A stretch of 64,000 nucleotides of DNA, taken from NCBI RefSeq assembly GCF_013280595.1, contig NZ_JAAATY010000001.1, forward strand, positions 91,861 through 155,860, in the 5' to 3' direction. Shown here one piece after another: positions 16,138-23,909 of this stretch (positions are counted from its first letter, which is position 1; each line of letters starts with the position of its first letter). Position numbers and translations under genes: made by a program. Source of the stretch: Kibdelosporangium persicum (GTDB lineage: Bacteria; Actinomycetota; Actinomycetes; Mycobacteriales; Pseudonocardiaceae). The notes beneath the pieces are model-generated. The model saw only the letters and a list, made by a program, of their open reading frames with translations. It was not told the origin of the DNA and ran no database searches.

Positions 16138-18270
16138 ATGAGTTACGACGCCGAGACGGTCCGGGAGATCCTGGACAAGGTGCGGGCCGAGGGCCGTGAG
16201 GCGCTGACCGCGCCAGAGGGCAAGCGCGTGTGCGACGCCTACGGCATCCCGACACCCGGCGAAGGACTGGCCGCGACCGCCGACGAGGCGGTCGCGCTGG
16301 CCGAGAAGATCGGCTTCCCGGTCGTCATGAAGATCGTGTCGCCGGACATCCTGCACAAAACGGAAGCAGGCGGTGTCCTGGTCGGCGTCGCGGACGCCGA
16401 CGGCGCACGGTCGGGCTACGACCAGATCATCGCCAACGCGAAGAACTACAAGGCCGACGCGCAGATCGACGGCGTGCAGGTGCAGCAGATGGTCGGTGGT
16501 GGCCAGGAGGTCATCATCGGTGCCACGACCGACCCGACGTTCGGCAAGGTCGTCGCGTTCGGACTCGGCGGCGTGCTGGTCGAGGTGCTCAAGGACGTCA
16601 CCTTCCGGCTCGCGCCGGTGAGCCAGGACGAGGCACTGTCCATGCTGGACGGCATCGCGGCCGCCGAAGTCCTCAAGGGAGCCAGGGGCGCCGACCCGGT
16701 CGACGCGGACACGCTGGCCGACGTGCTGCGCCGGGTGTCCGAACTGGTCACCGACTTCCCGGAGATCAGCGAGTTCGACCTCAACCCGGTGTTCGCCTCG
16801 AAGGACGGCGCGGTCGCCGCGGACGTGCGGATCATCCTGCAGACCGGACCGGTCACGCCCCGCGAGCAGATCCCGCAGGAGGAGATCCTGCGGGTGATGA
16901 CCAAGCTGATGAATCCCGCCGCCGTCGCCGTGATCGGTGCCTCCGACCAGGAGGGCAAGATCGGCAACTCGGTGATGAAGAACCTGATCAACGGCGGCTA
17001 CCAGGGCGGGATCCACCCGATCAACCCCAAGGCCGACGAGATCATGGGCAAGAAGGCCTACGCGTCGGTCAAGGACATCCCCGGTGACGTCGACGTCGCG
17101 GTGTTCGCCATCCCGGCGAAGTTCGTGCCCGCCGCGCTGGAGGAGTGCGGCGACAAGGGCATCCCGGCCGCGGTGCTGATCCCGTCCGGCTTCGCCGAGA
17201 CCGGCAACCACGAGCTGCAGGACGAGATCGTCGAGATCGCCAGGCGGCGCGGGATCCGCATGCTCGGCCCGAACATCTACGGCTACTACTACACGCCGCA
17301 GAACCTGTGCGCCACGTTCTGCACGCCGTACGACGTCAAGGGCGGCGTCGCGCTGACCTCGCAGAGCGGCGGCATCGGCATGGCGATCCTCGGCTTCGCC
17401 CGGTCGACCAAGATGGGTGTGTCCGCGATCGTCGGGCTGGGCAACAAGTCCGATGTGGACGAGGACGACCTGCTGACGTACTTCGAGCAGGACGACAACA
17501 CCAACGTCATGGCCATGCACCTGGAAGACCTCAAGGACGGCAGGGCCTTCGTCGGCGCGGCGAAGCGGATGACCAAGAAGAAGCCGGTCATCGTGCTCAA
17601 GGCAGGCCGGACCGACATGGGTGCCCGTGCGGCCAGCTCGCACACGGGTGCGTTGGCGGGCAACGACAAGGTGTACGACGACATCCTCAAGCAGGCGGGC
17701 GTGATCAGGGCGCCGGGCCTGAACGAGATGCTGGAGTACGCCCGTGGTGTGCCGCTTCTGCCCACGCCACAGGGCGAGAACGTGGTGATCATCACCGGGG
17801 CCGGTGGCTCCGGTGTGCTGCTCTCGGACGCGGTCGTCGCGGAAGGACTGTCCTTGATGGACATTCCATCGGATCTCGACGAGGCGTTCCGGAAGTTCAT
17901 CCCGCCGTTCGGTGCCGCGGGCAACCCGATCGACATCACCGGTGGTGAACCCCCGTCGACGTACGAGGCCACCATCCGGCTGGGGCTTGAGGACCCCCGC
18001 ATCCACGCGCTGATCCTCGGCTACTGGCACACCATTGTCACACCGCCTATGGTGTTCGCCGAACTGACCGCGCGAGTCGTCGAGGAGGCCAGGGCGAAGG
18101 GCATCGACAAGCCGGTGGTGGCGTCACTCGCCGGTGACGTCGAGGTGGAACGCGCTTGTGAGTACCTCTATGACAGGCGCATTGTGGCGTACCCGTACAC
18201 CACCGAGAAACCGGTGGCGGTGCTGGGTGCGAAGTACCGGTGGGCCAGGGCGGCTGGGCTGCTCGGCTGA
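16138..18270 (+). CDS. ADP-forming acyl-CoA synthetase (acetate-CoA ligase family)
   Basis: 710 aa, single-chain fusion. An ATP-grasp domain comes first (about residues 5-235, HKTEAGGV...), then a CoA-binding Rossmann domain (about 255-375, VAVIGASDQEGKIGNSV) and succinyl-CoA-ligase-like domains with His502 in SSHTGALAG, the expected phospho-His. Family members interconvert acyl-CoA + ADP + Pi and acid + CoA + ATP. Between frc and a transporter it could activate oxalate directly, recover energy from formyl-CoA, or prime the CoA-transferase cycle; the sequence cannot decide. The ATP-grasp-first order is the reverse of many archaeal alpha-beta fusions. A hairpin follows at 18283. Confidence 0.82.
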   Translation: MSYDAETVREILDKVRAEGREALTAPEGKRVCDAYGIPTPGEGLAATADEAVALAEKIGFPVVMKIVSPDILHKTEAGGVLVGVADADGARSGYDQIIANAKNYKADAQIDGVQVQQMVGGGQEVIIGATTDPTFGKVVAFGLGGVLVEVLKDVTFRLAPVSQDEALSMLDGIAAAEVLKGARGADPVDADTLADVLRRVSELVTDFPEISEFDLNPVFASKDGAVAADVRIILQTGPVTPREQIPQEEILRVMTKLMNPAAVAVIGASDQEGKIGNSVMKNLINGGYQGGIHPINPKADEIMGKKAYASVKDIPGDVDVAVFAIPAKFVPAALEECGDKGIPAAVLIPSGFAETGNHELQDEIVEIARRRGIRMLGPNIYGYYYTPQNLCATFCTPYDVKGGVALTSQSGGIGMAILGFARSTKMGVSAIVGLGNKSDVDEDDLLTYFEQDDNTNVMAMHLEDLKDGRAFVGAAKRMTKKKPVIVLKAGRTDMGARAASSHTGALAGNDKVYDDILKQAGVIRAPGLNEMLEYARGVPLLPTPQGENVVIITGAGGSGVLLSDAVVAEGLSLMDIPSDLDEAFRKFIPPFGAAGNPIDITGGEPPSTYEATIRLGLEDPRIHALILGYWHTIVTPPMVFAELTARVVEEARAKGIDKPVVASLAGDVEVERACEYLYDRRIVAYPYTTEKPVAVLGAKYRWARAAGLLG

Positions 18271-18282
18271 CAACCAGAGGCT

Positions 18283-18316
18283 CCTTGTGGCGGGTGGTGC
18301 TTCGCCCGCCACAAGG
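18283..18316 (+). terminator. 12-bp perfect hairpin after the acyl-CoA ligase gene
   Basis: CCTTGTGGCGGG (18283-18294) pairs with CCCGCCACAAGG (18305-18316) around a 10-base loop. It lies inside the operon, 12 bases after the ligase stop and 80 before the next start, so it probably lowers expression of the transporter genes relative to the enzymes, or they have their own promoter in 18317-18396. Confidence 0.7.
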
Positions 18317-18396
18317 TAGGAAGGGGGAGGGAAGCACAGGCAAGGGGTTGTCCGACCGGGACGAAATCGAAATTCCTCAAAGGAGAGGGGTCTGAG

Positions 18397-19887
18397 ATGG
18401 AGACCTCGAAAACCCCGGCAGCCGGGCCGAAAGCAGTCGCCGGCGAGGAGAGAGTGTGGCGAGCCGGTCGGCTCGATCCAATGCCCATCCGTACCCTGCC
18501 CGAGCCACCGCCGTCGGTCCACCTGTTAGGTCCGACGGTCTTCCTGGTCGCGCTCGGCGTCGGGATGGGCGAGTCCTACATGTGGCCGAGGCTGGTGCTG
18601 GTCTTCGGCCCGGAGATCAGGTGGCTGTTCCTGATCGGTGTGACCCTGCAGGCCGTGGTGATGCTCGAGATGGCCCGTTACGCGATGGCCACCGGCGAGA
18701 GCATCTTCACCGGTGCGGCCCGCGTGTTCAAACCGATCATGTGGTTCTTCTTCGTCACGGCCATCTTGGTCTATATCTGGCCAGGCCATCTTTCGGCTGG
18801 TGCCGCGGCGTTCGAACAGATAACAGGCATACCGTGGGTCGTGACAGCCTGCGTTGCCCTGGTCCTGGTGGGCATTCTGTTCAGCCTCGCCAGGGTCATC
18901 TACAACCTGCTGGAGAACGTGCTCGCGCTGCTCATCGGACTGCTCGTGGTGGGCACCGCGGTGATCGCGTCGATGGTCGGCAGCTGGGGCGACCTCACCA
19001 CGACCATCACCGGGATGTTCAACATCGGGTACTTCCCGTCCGGGGCGATGAACGCCGAGTGGTTCCCGATCGTGGTCGGCGCCATCGCGTTCGCCGGTCC
19101 GTCCGGTATGCAGCAGATGTGGTACACGCTGCACCTGCGGGACAGCGGCGCCGGCATGGGTTCGCACATCCCGAAGCTGCGAGGGCTGCGGCACGCGGGT
19201 GAAGAAGAGGAGATGCCCAACCGCGGGTTCATGTTCGACACCGAGAACACGGAGGAGATGCGCAAGTGGAAAGGGTGGCGGCGCTGGGTCACCTTTGACG
19301 CCCTGTTGTTGTTCTGGGGCGTCACGATGCTTGTCACCATCTCGTTCACCGTGCTCGCCCAGTCGGCCGCCCGGGCCAATCCGGACGTCAAGACACTGAT
19401 CGAGGGCGGTGACCGGTCCGCGGCGCTCGCGGCGATGTCGGACGCCTTCGCCGCGGCGGGTGGTTCGGTGCTCGGCACGGCGTTCTTCGGCTTCATCGCC
19501 CTGATCGGGTTGAACGCGACCCTGGGCCTGTTCGACTCGTTCTCGCGTGGCCAGGCGGACATGACGTACTTCTTCGTCAAGGGCGCCAAGCGGTTCAAGA
19601 TGTCACACCTCTACGCGTTCTTCCTGTGGGCTGTGATCATCTTCGGCATCCTGATCCTCAACTTTGGGCCTGCCGACGGACCTGAGGCCGTGCTGGACAT
19701 CCTGGCGTTCCTCTCCACCTTCGCCATGGGTGCGTACTGCGTCGTGTTGTTGCTGGTGAACAACAAGATGCTGCCCAAACCCATCCGTCCGAAGTGGTGG
19801 ACCAACGGCATCATCGGCTTCGGAGCCGTGTTCTACCTGGGCATGCTGTTCTTCAGCCTGTTCGCCTTCGGGGTGGTCGTGGACTGA
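18397..19887 (+). CDS. Nramp-related membrane transporter without the canonical metal motif
   Basis: 496 aa, about 11 hydrophobic helices in the Nramp/LeuT-fold order, with an acidic cytoplasmic loop (GEEEEMPNRGF...) between mid helices. Where true Nramp proteins have D-P-G-N in helix 1, this has GVGMGESYMWPR; helix 6 has AGPSGMQQMWYTLHLRD. The metal ligands are thus missing and Mn2+/Fe2+ transport should not be assumed. Location behind oxalate genes allows a role in carboxylate or cation uptake. AAAGGAGAG precedes the ATG. Its stop shares a base with the next start (TGATG at 19885-19889). Confidence 0.75.
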   Translation: METSKTPAAGPKAVAGEERVWRAGRLDPMPIRTLPEPPPSVHLLGPTVFLVALGVGMGESYMWPRLVLVFGPEIRWLFLIGVTLQAVVMLEMARYAMATGESIFTGAARVFKPIMWFFFVTAILVYIWPGHLSAGAAAFEQITGIPWVVTACVALVLVGILFSLARVIYNLLENVLALLIGLLVVGTAVIASMVGSWGDLTTTITGMFNIGYFPSGAMNAEWFPIVVGAIAFAGPSGMQQMWYTLHLRDSGAGMGSHIPKLRGLRHAGEEEEMPNRGFMFDTENTEEMRKWKGWRRWVTFDALLLFWGVTMLVTISFTVLAQSAARANPDVKTLIEGGDRSAALAAMSDAFAAAGGSVLGTAFFGFIALIGLNATLGLFDSFSRGQADMTYFFVKGAKRFKMSHLYAFFLWAVIIFGILILNFGPADGPEAVLDILAFLSTFAMGAYCVVLLLVNNKMLPKPIRPKWWTNGIIGFGAVFYLGMLFFSLFAFGVVVD

Positions 19888-20444
19888 TGACAGTGCCGAA
19901 TCGAGGGGCAGCACGAGTACGCGAGCTGGCAGAAGTTTCCCGTCCCGGATTCGCCGTCGGTTTCCTCGCCGGCAGTGTCGCCGGACTGATGGCGCTGATC
20001 GTCGGTCAGCCGATCGGCTGGGCGATGGTGAGCGCGTTGGCGCTCGGGTTGCCGCTCGGGCTGCTCGGCGCCGTCTACAGTGTCCTGATCGCCTTGGGCA
20101 AGGTCCGCCTCGGCGGTTTCGCCCCGGCCTGCCTGTTCTGGCTGATCGGCTTCCCCCTGTCGCGCCTGTCACAGGAGGTGCTGACCCGCCTGGTGCTGAC
20201 CGGAGAGCTCGGCGGCCCGCCCGACGTCCTTGGTTTCCTTGCCTACCAAGGGCTGATCAGCGCGGGGTTCGCGTTCGGGTTCCTCTGGATGCACGAACGC
20301 CTTGCGCCACGCTGGTGGCACAGGATGTCCGGCCAGAACCCGACTGCACTGCGGGTCTATGATCGCTACGCCTCACATGCGCGTGTCATGTGGGAGGCGC
20401 GAGAGGCGCGTAAACGCAGGCGGGAGGCGAGCAAAGCCCGATGA
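19887..20444 (+). CDS. hypothetical four-helix membrane protein
   Basis: 185 aa. After a short N-terminus the sequence has about four hydrophobic segments (FAVGFLAGSVAGLMALIVG, AMVSALALGLPLGLLGAVYSVLIAL, APACLFWLIGFPLS, FLAYQGLISAGFAFGFLWM) and ends in a basic tail (EAREARKRRREASKAR). No family recognised. It is coupled on both sides: its ATG overlaps the Nramp-like stop and its TGA overlaps the TerC ATG, so it is likely an accessory of one of these two transporters. Confidence 0.65.
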   Translation: MTVPNRGAARVRELAEVSRPGFAVGFLAGSVAGLMALIVGQPIGWAMVSALALGLPLGLLGAVYSVLIALGKVRLGGFAPACLFWLIGFPLSRLSQEVLTRLVLTGELGGPPDVLGFLAYQGLISAGFAFGFLWMHERLAPRWWHRMSGQNPTALRVYDRYASHARVMWEAREARKRRREASKAR

Positions 20445-21427
20445 ACATCCCCACATGGGTTTGGCTGGTCACAGTGGCCGGTCTGTCCGCGATGATCATG
20501 TTCGACTTCTATCTGGTGTCGCGTAATCCGCGGAAACCCTCCATGCGGGAATGCACTCTGTGGGTGTCGGCCTACGTGGGCCTCGCCGTCCTCTTCGGAT
20601 TCGGCGTGACCCTGTTCGCAGGCGGGCAGCATGGTGGTGAGTTCTTCGCAGGCTGGATCACCGAGTATTCGCTGTCGGTGGACAACCTGTTCGTGTTCAT
20701 CATCATCATGGGCACCTTCGCTGTTCCCAAGCAGTTCCAACAGAAGGTGTTGTCGATCGGGATAGTCCTGGCACTGCTGATGAGAGGTTTGTTCATCGCG
20801 GTGGGAGCCCAGGCCGTCTCCCGATTCGACTGGTTGTTCTACATCTTCGGCGCCTTCCTCATCTACACGGCCTGGAAGCTCATCCGCCACCAGGACGACG
20901 ATGAGGAAGAATTCACAGAGAACGCGGTTCTCCGCGTGGCCAAGAAATTCCTGCCGGCCACGGACTCCTATGACGGGGCCAAGCTGACCACCAGGGTGGA
21001 CGGGCGAAAGATGGTCACGCCGATGCTGATCGTGATGATCGCGATCGGTACCACGGACCTGCTTTTCGCCCTGGATTCCATCCCGGCGATCTTCGGCCTC
21101 ACCAAGGAGCCCTACCTGGTGTTCACCGCGAACGCGTTCGCCCTGATGGGCCTGCGACAGCTGTACTTCCTGATCGGCGGCTTGCTGGACAAGCTCGTCT
21201 ACCTCAGCAAGGGGCTGTCGATCGTTCTCGCCTTCATCGGCGTGAAACTCGTGTTCGAGGCTCTGCACCACGACGGTGTGAGCTGGGCTCCGGAAATTCC
21301 GATCCTGGTCTCACTCGGCACCATTCTCGGCACGCTGGCGGTGACGACGGTGGCGAGTTTGATCAAGGTTCGGCGGCAACCGAAGGAAGCGGAGCCCAAG
21401 TCAGTGACCGTTACGGCGGCTGACTGA
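20441..21427 (+). CDS. TerC family integral membrane protein
   Basis: 328 aa with eight or so helices. The two TerC signatures are present: EYSLSVDNLFVFIIIM (about residues 71-86) and TTDLLFALDSIPAIFG (about 202-217), whose acidic residues are proposed to bind metal. TerC relatives such as Alx export Mn2+ or protect metal-loaded envelope enzymes. Last gene of the operon. Metal handling fits an oxalate locus because oxalate chelates divalent cations, but that is my inference. The charged loop HQDDDEEEF lies between helices. Confidence 0.82.
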   Translation: MNIPTWVWLVTVAGLSAMIMFDFYLVSRNPRKPSMRECTLWVSAYVGLAVLFGFGVTLFAGGQHGGEFFAGWITEYSLSVDNLFVFIIIMGTFAVPKQFQQKVLSIGIVLALLMRGLFIAVGAQAVSRFDWLFYIFGAFLIYTAWKLIRHQDDDEEEFTENAVLRVAKKFLPATDSYDGAKLTTRVDGRKMVTPMLIVMIAIGTTDLLFALDSIPAIFGLTKEPYLVFTANAFALMGLRQLYFLIGGLLDKLVYLSKGLSIVLAFIGVKLVFEALHHDGVSWAPEIPILVSLGTILGTLAVTTVASLIKVRRQPKEAEPKSVTVTAAD

Positions 21428-21462
21428 CTGGCGGTTACCTGGCGGCAGGCGTCAGGACGGTG

Positions 21463-21651
21463 TCATCCGGCCGTCTTGGCGTCTGCCTTCTTGGTGTCGC
21501 TGTCGCGCAGGTAGGTCTCGACCTCGTCGGAGAGACCCCGCTCGGCCCGCGCCATGGCGGCCGTGAGTCCCACACCGATCATGCCGCCGTCCGCCGAAGC
21601 GCCCAGCGGACCACGGGTGAGAGTCTCGAAGATCTCCCGGATCCTGCTCAT
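21463..21651 (-). CDS. 62-aa conserved-looking small protein, unknown
   Basis: Sequence MSRIREIFETLTRGPLG... is soluble, with an amphipathic start, a Gly-rich middle (GGMIGVGLTAAMARAE) and a charged tail (TKKADAKTAG). GGAGGAGTG lies upstream of the ATG. It has its own divergent promoter region (21652-21893) carrying a site-C match to the FCD operator. It converges on terC. No function is assigned; codon use fits a real gene, but shortness leaves doubt. Confidence 0.5.
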   Translation of the reverse strand: MSRIREIFETLTRGPLGASADGGMIGVGLTAAMARAERGLSDEVETYLRDSDTKKADAKTAG

Positions 21652-21694
21652 CTGACTTTCACTCCTCCTAGTCGTGTCGATCGTTCTGGTCGAC

Positions 21695-21710
21695 TGCCTA
21701 CAGCATACAA
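21695..21710. promoter_or_regulatory. candidate FCD-regulator operator, site C
   Basis: The reverse strand reads TTGTATGCTGTAGGCA, matching the core of sites B and E (GTATGCAGTATG) at 10 of 12 positions. It lies 44 bases upstream of the 62-aa gene and could serve the VOC gene as well. Confidence 0.45.
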
Positions 21711-21732
21711 TCCGTACAACCGTCCTGGTCGG

Positions 21733-21771
21733 TGTGAACAGTCACATCACATAAAGTGACGATCGGTCACT
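21733..21771. promoter_or_regulatory. two short inverted repeats in a divergent promoter region
   Basis: TGTGA-ACAG-TCACA (21733-21746) and AGTGAC-GATCG-GTCACT (21755-21771) lie side by side between the 62-aa gene and the VOC gene. They look like binding sites for a dimeric regulator with TCAC half-sites; the first resembles a CRP site but with a 4-base rather than 6-base spacer. Confidence 0.4.
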
Positions 21772-21813
21772 GTCCCGCGCTGCTCGTGGAATACCCACCC
21801 CGGCGAGCCGCAA

Positions 21814-21852
21814 CCGTCGCAAAGTGCTCATGAGGTGAGCGCTTTGCGACGG
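21814..21852. repeat. 17-bp-arm hairpin upstream of the VOC gene
   Basis: CCGTCGCAAAGTGCTCA (21814-21830) and TGAGCGCTTTGCGACGG (21836-21852) pair with one mismatch around TGAGG. It lies 41 bases upstream of the VOC start in a divergent region, an odd place for a terminator. It may be another interspersed palindrome family, an mRNA leader structure, or the end of a lost gene. Confidence 0.6.
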
Positions 21853-21893
21853 AAGATGGTCCCTGACAAGCCAACCGAACGGAGGGACCACCG

Positions 21894-22298
21894 ATGTTGC
21901 GAGGATTCACCACCATCACCTACTGGGCAGACGACATGGACGCCGCGCGGCGGTGGTACACCGAGCTGCTCGGCGTCGAGCCGTACTTCGTGCGCCCGGT
22001 CGAGGGCCCGCCCGCGTACGTCGAGTTCCGGATCGGCGACAGCCAGGACGAACTGGGGCTGAAAGACCGCCGTTACGCCCCCGCCGAGGCGGCACACGGC
22101 CCGGGAGGCGCCGTCATGTACTGGCACGTCGACGACATCGAGGCAACGTTCCAGAAGCTGCTGTCACTGGGAGCCAAGGAATACCAGCCGATCACGCCCC
22201 GGGGAGAGGGGTTCGTGACGGCGTCCGTGGTCGACCCGTTCGGGAACGTCCTGGGAATCATGCACAACCCCCACTACCTGGAAATGCTGGCCCGATGA
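21894..22298 (+). CDS. VOC (glyoxalase/bleomycin resistance) family protein
   Basis: 134 aa. The two beta-alpha-beta-beta-beta units of the vicinal oxygen chelate fold are evident: TITYWADDMDAARRWYTELLG at the start and AVMYWHVDDIEATFQKLLSLG in the second half, ending VVDPFGNVLGIMHNPHY. Metal-dependent dioxygenase, lyase or resistance functions are possible; the substrate is unknown. CGGAGGG stands before the ATG. Being divergent from the site-C gene, it may be part of the island's regulon. Confidence 0.8.
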   Translation: MLRGFTTITYWADDMDAARRWYTELLGVEPYFVRPVEGPPAYVEFRIGDSQDELGLKDRRYAPAEAAHGPGGAVMYWHVDDIEATFQKLLSLGAKEYQPITPRGEGFVTASVVDPFGNVLGIMHNPHYLEMLAR

Positions 22299-22318
22299 CG
22301 CATCCCGCCGCCGCCAGG

Positions 22319-22360
22319 CCTCCGCACTCAAGGCAGCACAAGCTGCGGCTTGAGTGGAGG
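22319..22360. terminator. hairpin between convergent VOC and HNH genes
   Basis: Arms CCTCCGCACTCAAG and CTTGAGTGGAGG pair with a 2-base bulge, and an inner stem GCAGC/GCTGC closes on ACAA. It lies between the stops at 22298 and 22372 and can serve both transcripts. Confidence 0.65.
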
Positions 22361-22371
22361 GCGCGCAGCCT

Positions 22372-23568
22372 CTAAAAGGGTGGGATCTCGTAGCGTTCCG
22401 GGGTGGTCACGACGGTTCTGCTGGCCGGCGTGTGGAAGACGAGTGTGCCTGGTTCGATCTGTTCGATCCTCCAGTTGGTGCGTTGGCGCATGAGGTTGTG
22501 GCGCTTGCAGAACATGGCGGTGTTGTCTTGCGCGGTGAGCCCGCCGGACGCGTACGTCTTGGTGTGGTCGGTCTGGCAGCGTTCGGCCGGGACTGTGCAG
22601 CCTGGTTGACGGCATACTCTGTCGCGCATCTGGATGTGACGTTTCAGCGTGGGGGAGGCGAACCGTCGCCTGCTGACTTCCAGCACCTGCCCGCTCGGGT
22701 CCGTGAGCACTCGTCGCCATGTGGCGTTCTGGGCGAGTTCGCGTGCGTATTCGGCTGTGATGGGCCCGTAGCCGCTGATCTCGCCTGGTTCCTGGTTCAG
22801 GCCCATGAGCGTCGTCATCGGGACCAGGACGTTCACGGCCACCGGCGGTTGCTTGGATTCCTTGCCCAGCACCAGGTCCATGAACACGTCGGCCTTGCGG
22901 TGCGCCAAGCTGCGTCCGGTGCTCCCGGCCTGCTCGGCCAGGGAAGTGATGCGGGCATAGGCCGCTTGAGCCTCGTGCGGCTCCATGGTGATGGTCAGCG
23001 ACGTGGTGCCGTCCGGCTTGTCCCACTTCGTCACATCGCGCTTGGCGCGGGCGAGCCGCCTGCGTTCGTTGGCGGCCGCGGGGTCGGCGCGGATGACTTC
23101 ACGGCGGAGGCTGTGCTTGAACCGGGTGAGATTTTCACGCTGCCCGCCGTCCAGCACGCGTCTCTCCACTCTGGACGCCTGGTCATCGTCCAGGTCGGCG
23201 GTGTAGTCGTGCATCGCCTTGGCACACATGTAGTCGATGGCGCCTGCTTCGAGGGCGTCGACGGTCGCGCCCAGGCGTTTGACGAGCGCCTGGGCGAAGG
23301 CGATCTGGCTGGAGGTGGTGTTGGGGCTGAGGTTGAGTTCCATCGCCACTTCCTCGGCGGCGCCGTCGCCGAGGTCGATTCCCCGGCGGCCGGGTGGGCG
23401 ATGCTCGGCCAACCGGGCCAGAGACCGGAGAAACAGGGCTTCCGCGCGGCATTTCTCCCGGTGGTGGTAACCGGCGCTGTCGAGGGCCTCCTCGTCGTCC
23501 ATCGCTTCGATGGGGACCTCCGGCGGTGGCTTCACCTCCCGGAATCGGACTGTCAGTTGTTCGCTCAT
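22372..23568 (-). CDS. DUF222 / HNH endonuclease domain protein (13E12-type)
   Basis: 398 aa. A long helical DUF222 region covers about residues 20-320, and the C-terminus carries an HNH nuclease module: CRQPGC...CQTDHTKTYASGG...N-T-A-M-F-C-K-R-H-N. These multi-copy proteins of high-GC actinobacteria are often linked to mobile or repetitive DNA; the biological role is not settled. It stands alone inside the oxalate island, next to a decayed transporter fragment, which suggests that rearrangement took place here. Confidence 0.85.
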   Translation of the reverse strand: MSEQLTVRFREVKPPPEVPIEAMDDEEALDSAGYHHREKCRAEALFLRSLARLAEHRPPGRRGIDLGDGAAEEVAMELNLSPNTTSSQIAFAQALVKRLGATVDALEAGAIDYMCAKAMHDYTADLDDDQASRVERRVLDGGQRENLTRFKHSLRREVIRADPAAANERRRLARAKRDVTKWDKPDGTTSLTITMEPHEAQAAYARITSLAEQAGSTGRSLAHRKADVFMDLVLGKESKQPPVAVNVLVPMTTLMGLNQEPGEISGYGPITAEYARELAQNATWRRVLTDPSGQVLEVSRRRFASPTLKRHIQMRDRVCRQPGCTVPAERCQTDHTKTYASGGLTAQDNTAMFCKRHNLMRQRTNWRIEQIEPGTLVFHTPASRTVVTTPERYEIPPF

Positions 23569-23671
23569 ATGTTCAATTTACCGGAATCATGACGGTGTTG
23601 CGTCACTCGACCGGGTGGACGTTTGTCCTGTGTGGACTGACCGGGTGTCACCGGCGGGGCTGTCTTGCCTC

Positions 23672-23850
23672 GTGGTACACGGTTGGTCGTGGAAGAGCGC
23701 GTTCTGGCTGGCCAGTGTCTGGGCGGTGTTCCAGGCCGGGGTCGCCTTTCCGGAGGGCAAGCGGCGCGAGAAGGCGTCATGTCGGCGCGGACGGCGATGA
23801 CCGCGGACGCGGTCTGCGGCGGCCTCGGCTACCTCGGGAGCAGGTCAATT
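23672..23850 (+). pseudogene. decayed fragment of an OxlT-like (OFA) MFS transporter
   Basis: From 23672, frame 2 reads HGWSWKSAFWLASVWAVFQ then AGVAFPEGKRREK, clearly parallel to [19 protein letters not shown] then [15 protein letters not shown] in the MFS protein at 24644-25987. A single-base deletion near 23775 shifts the match to frame 1, which continues GVMSARTAMTADAVCGGLGYLG, again like an OFA transporter's next helix. No start and no further helices remain. It points in the opposite direction to the intact carrier. I read it as the relic of a second oxalate/formate-type carrier; 23569-23671 also holds the HNH gene's promoter region. Confidence 0.65.
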
Positions 23851-23897
23851 CCTCCCCTGGGGCCCAAGAACACCGCATCTTGGCACATCAGGGGAGG
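23851..23897 (-). terminator. terminator of the FCD regulator gene
   Basis: CCTCCCCTG (23851-23859) pairs with CAGGGGAGG (23889-23897), with an inner CCAAGA/TCTTGG stem. It lies 12 bases beyond the stop of the GntR/FCD gene on the minus strand. Confidence 0.65.
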
Positions 23898-23909
23898 AGC
23901 CGGGCAAAC

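Noticed and set aside
16000-18030. Long minus-strand frame opposite the acyl-CoA ligase gene
   Set aside because: Antisense shadow of a well-supported gene, repetitive Arg/Asp/Val/His composition.
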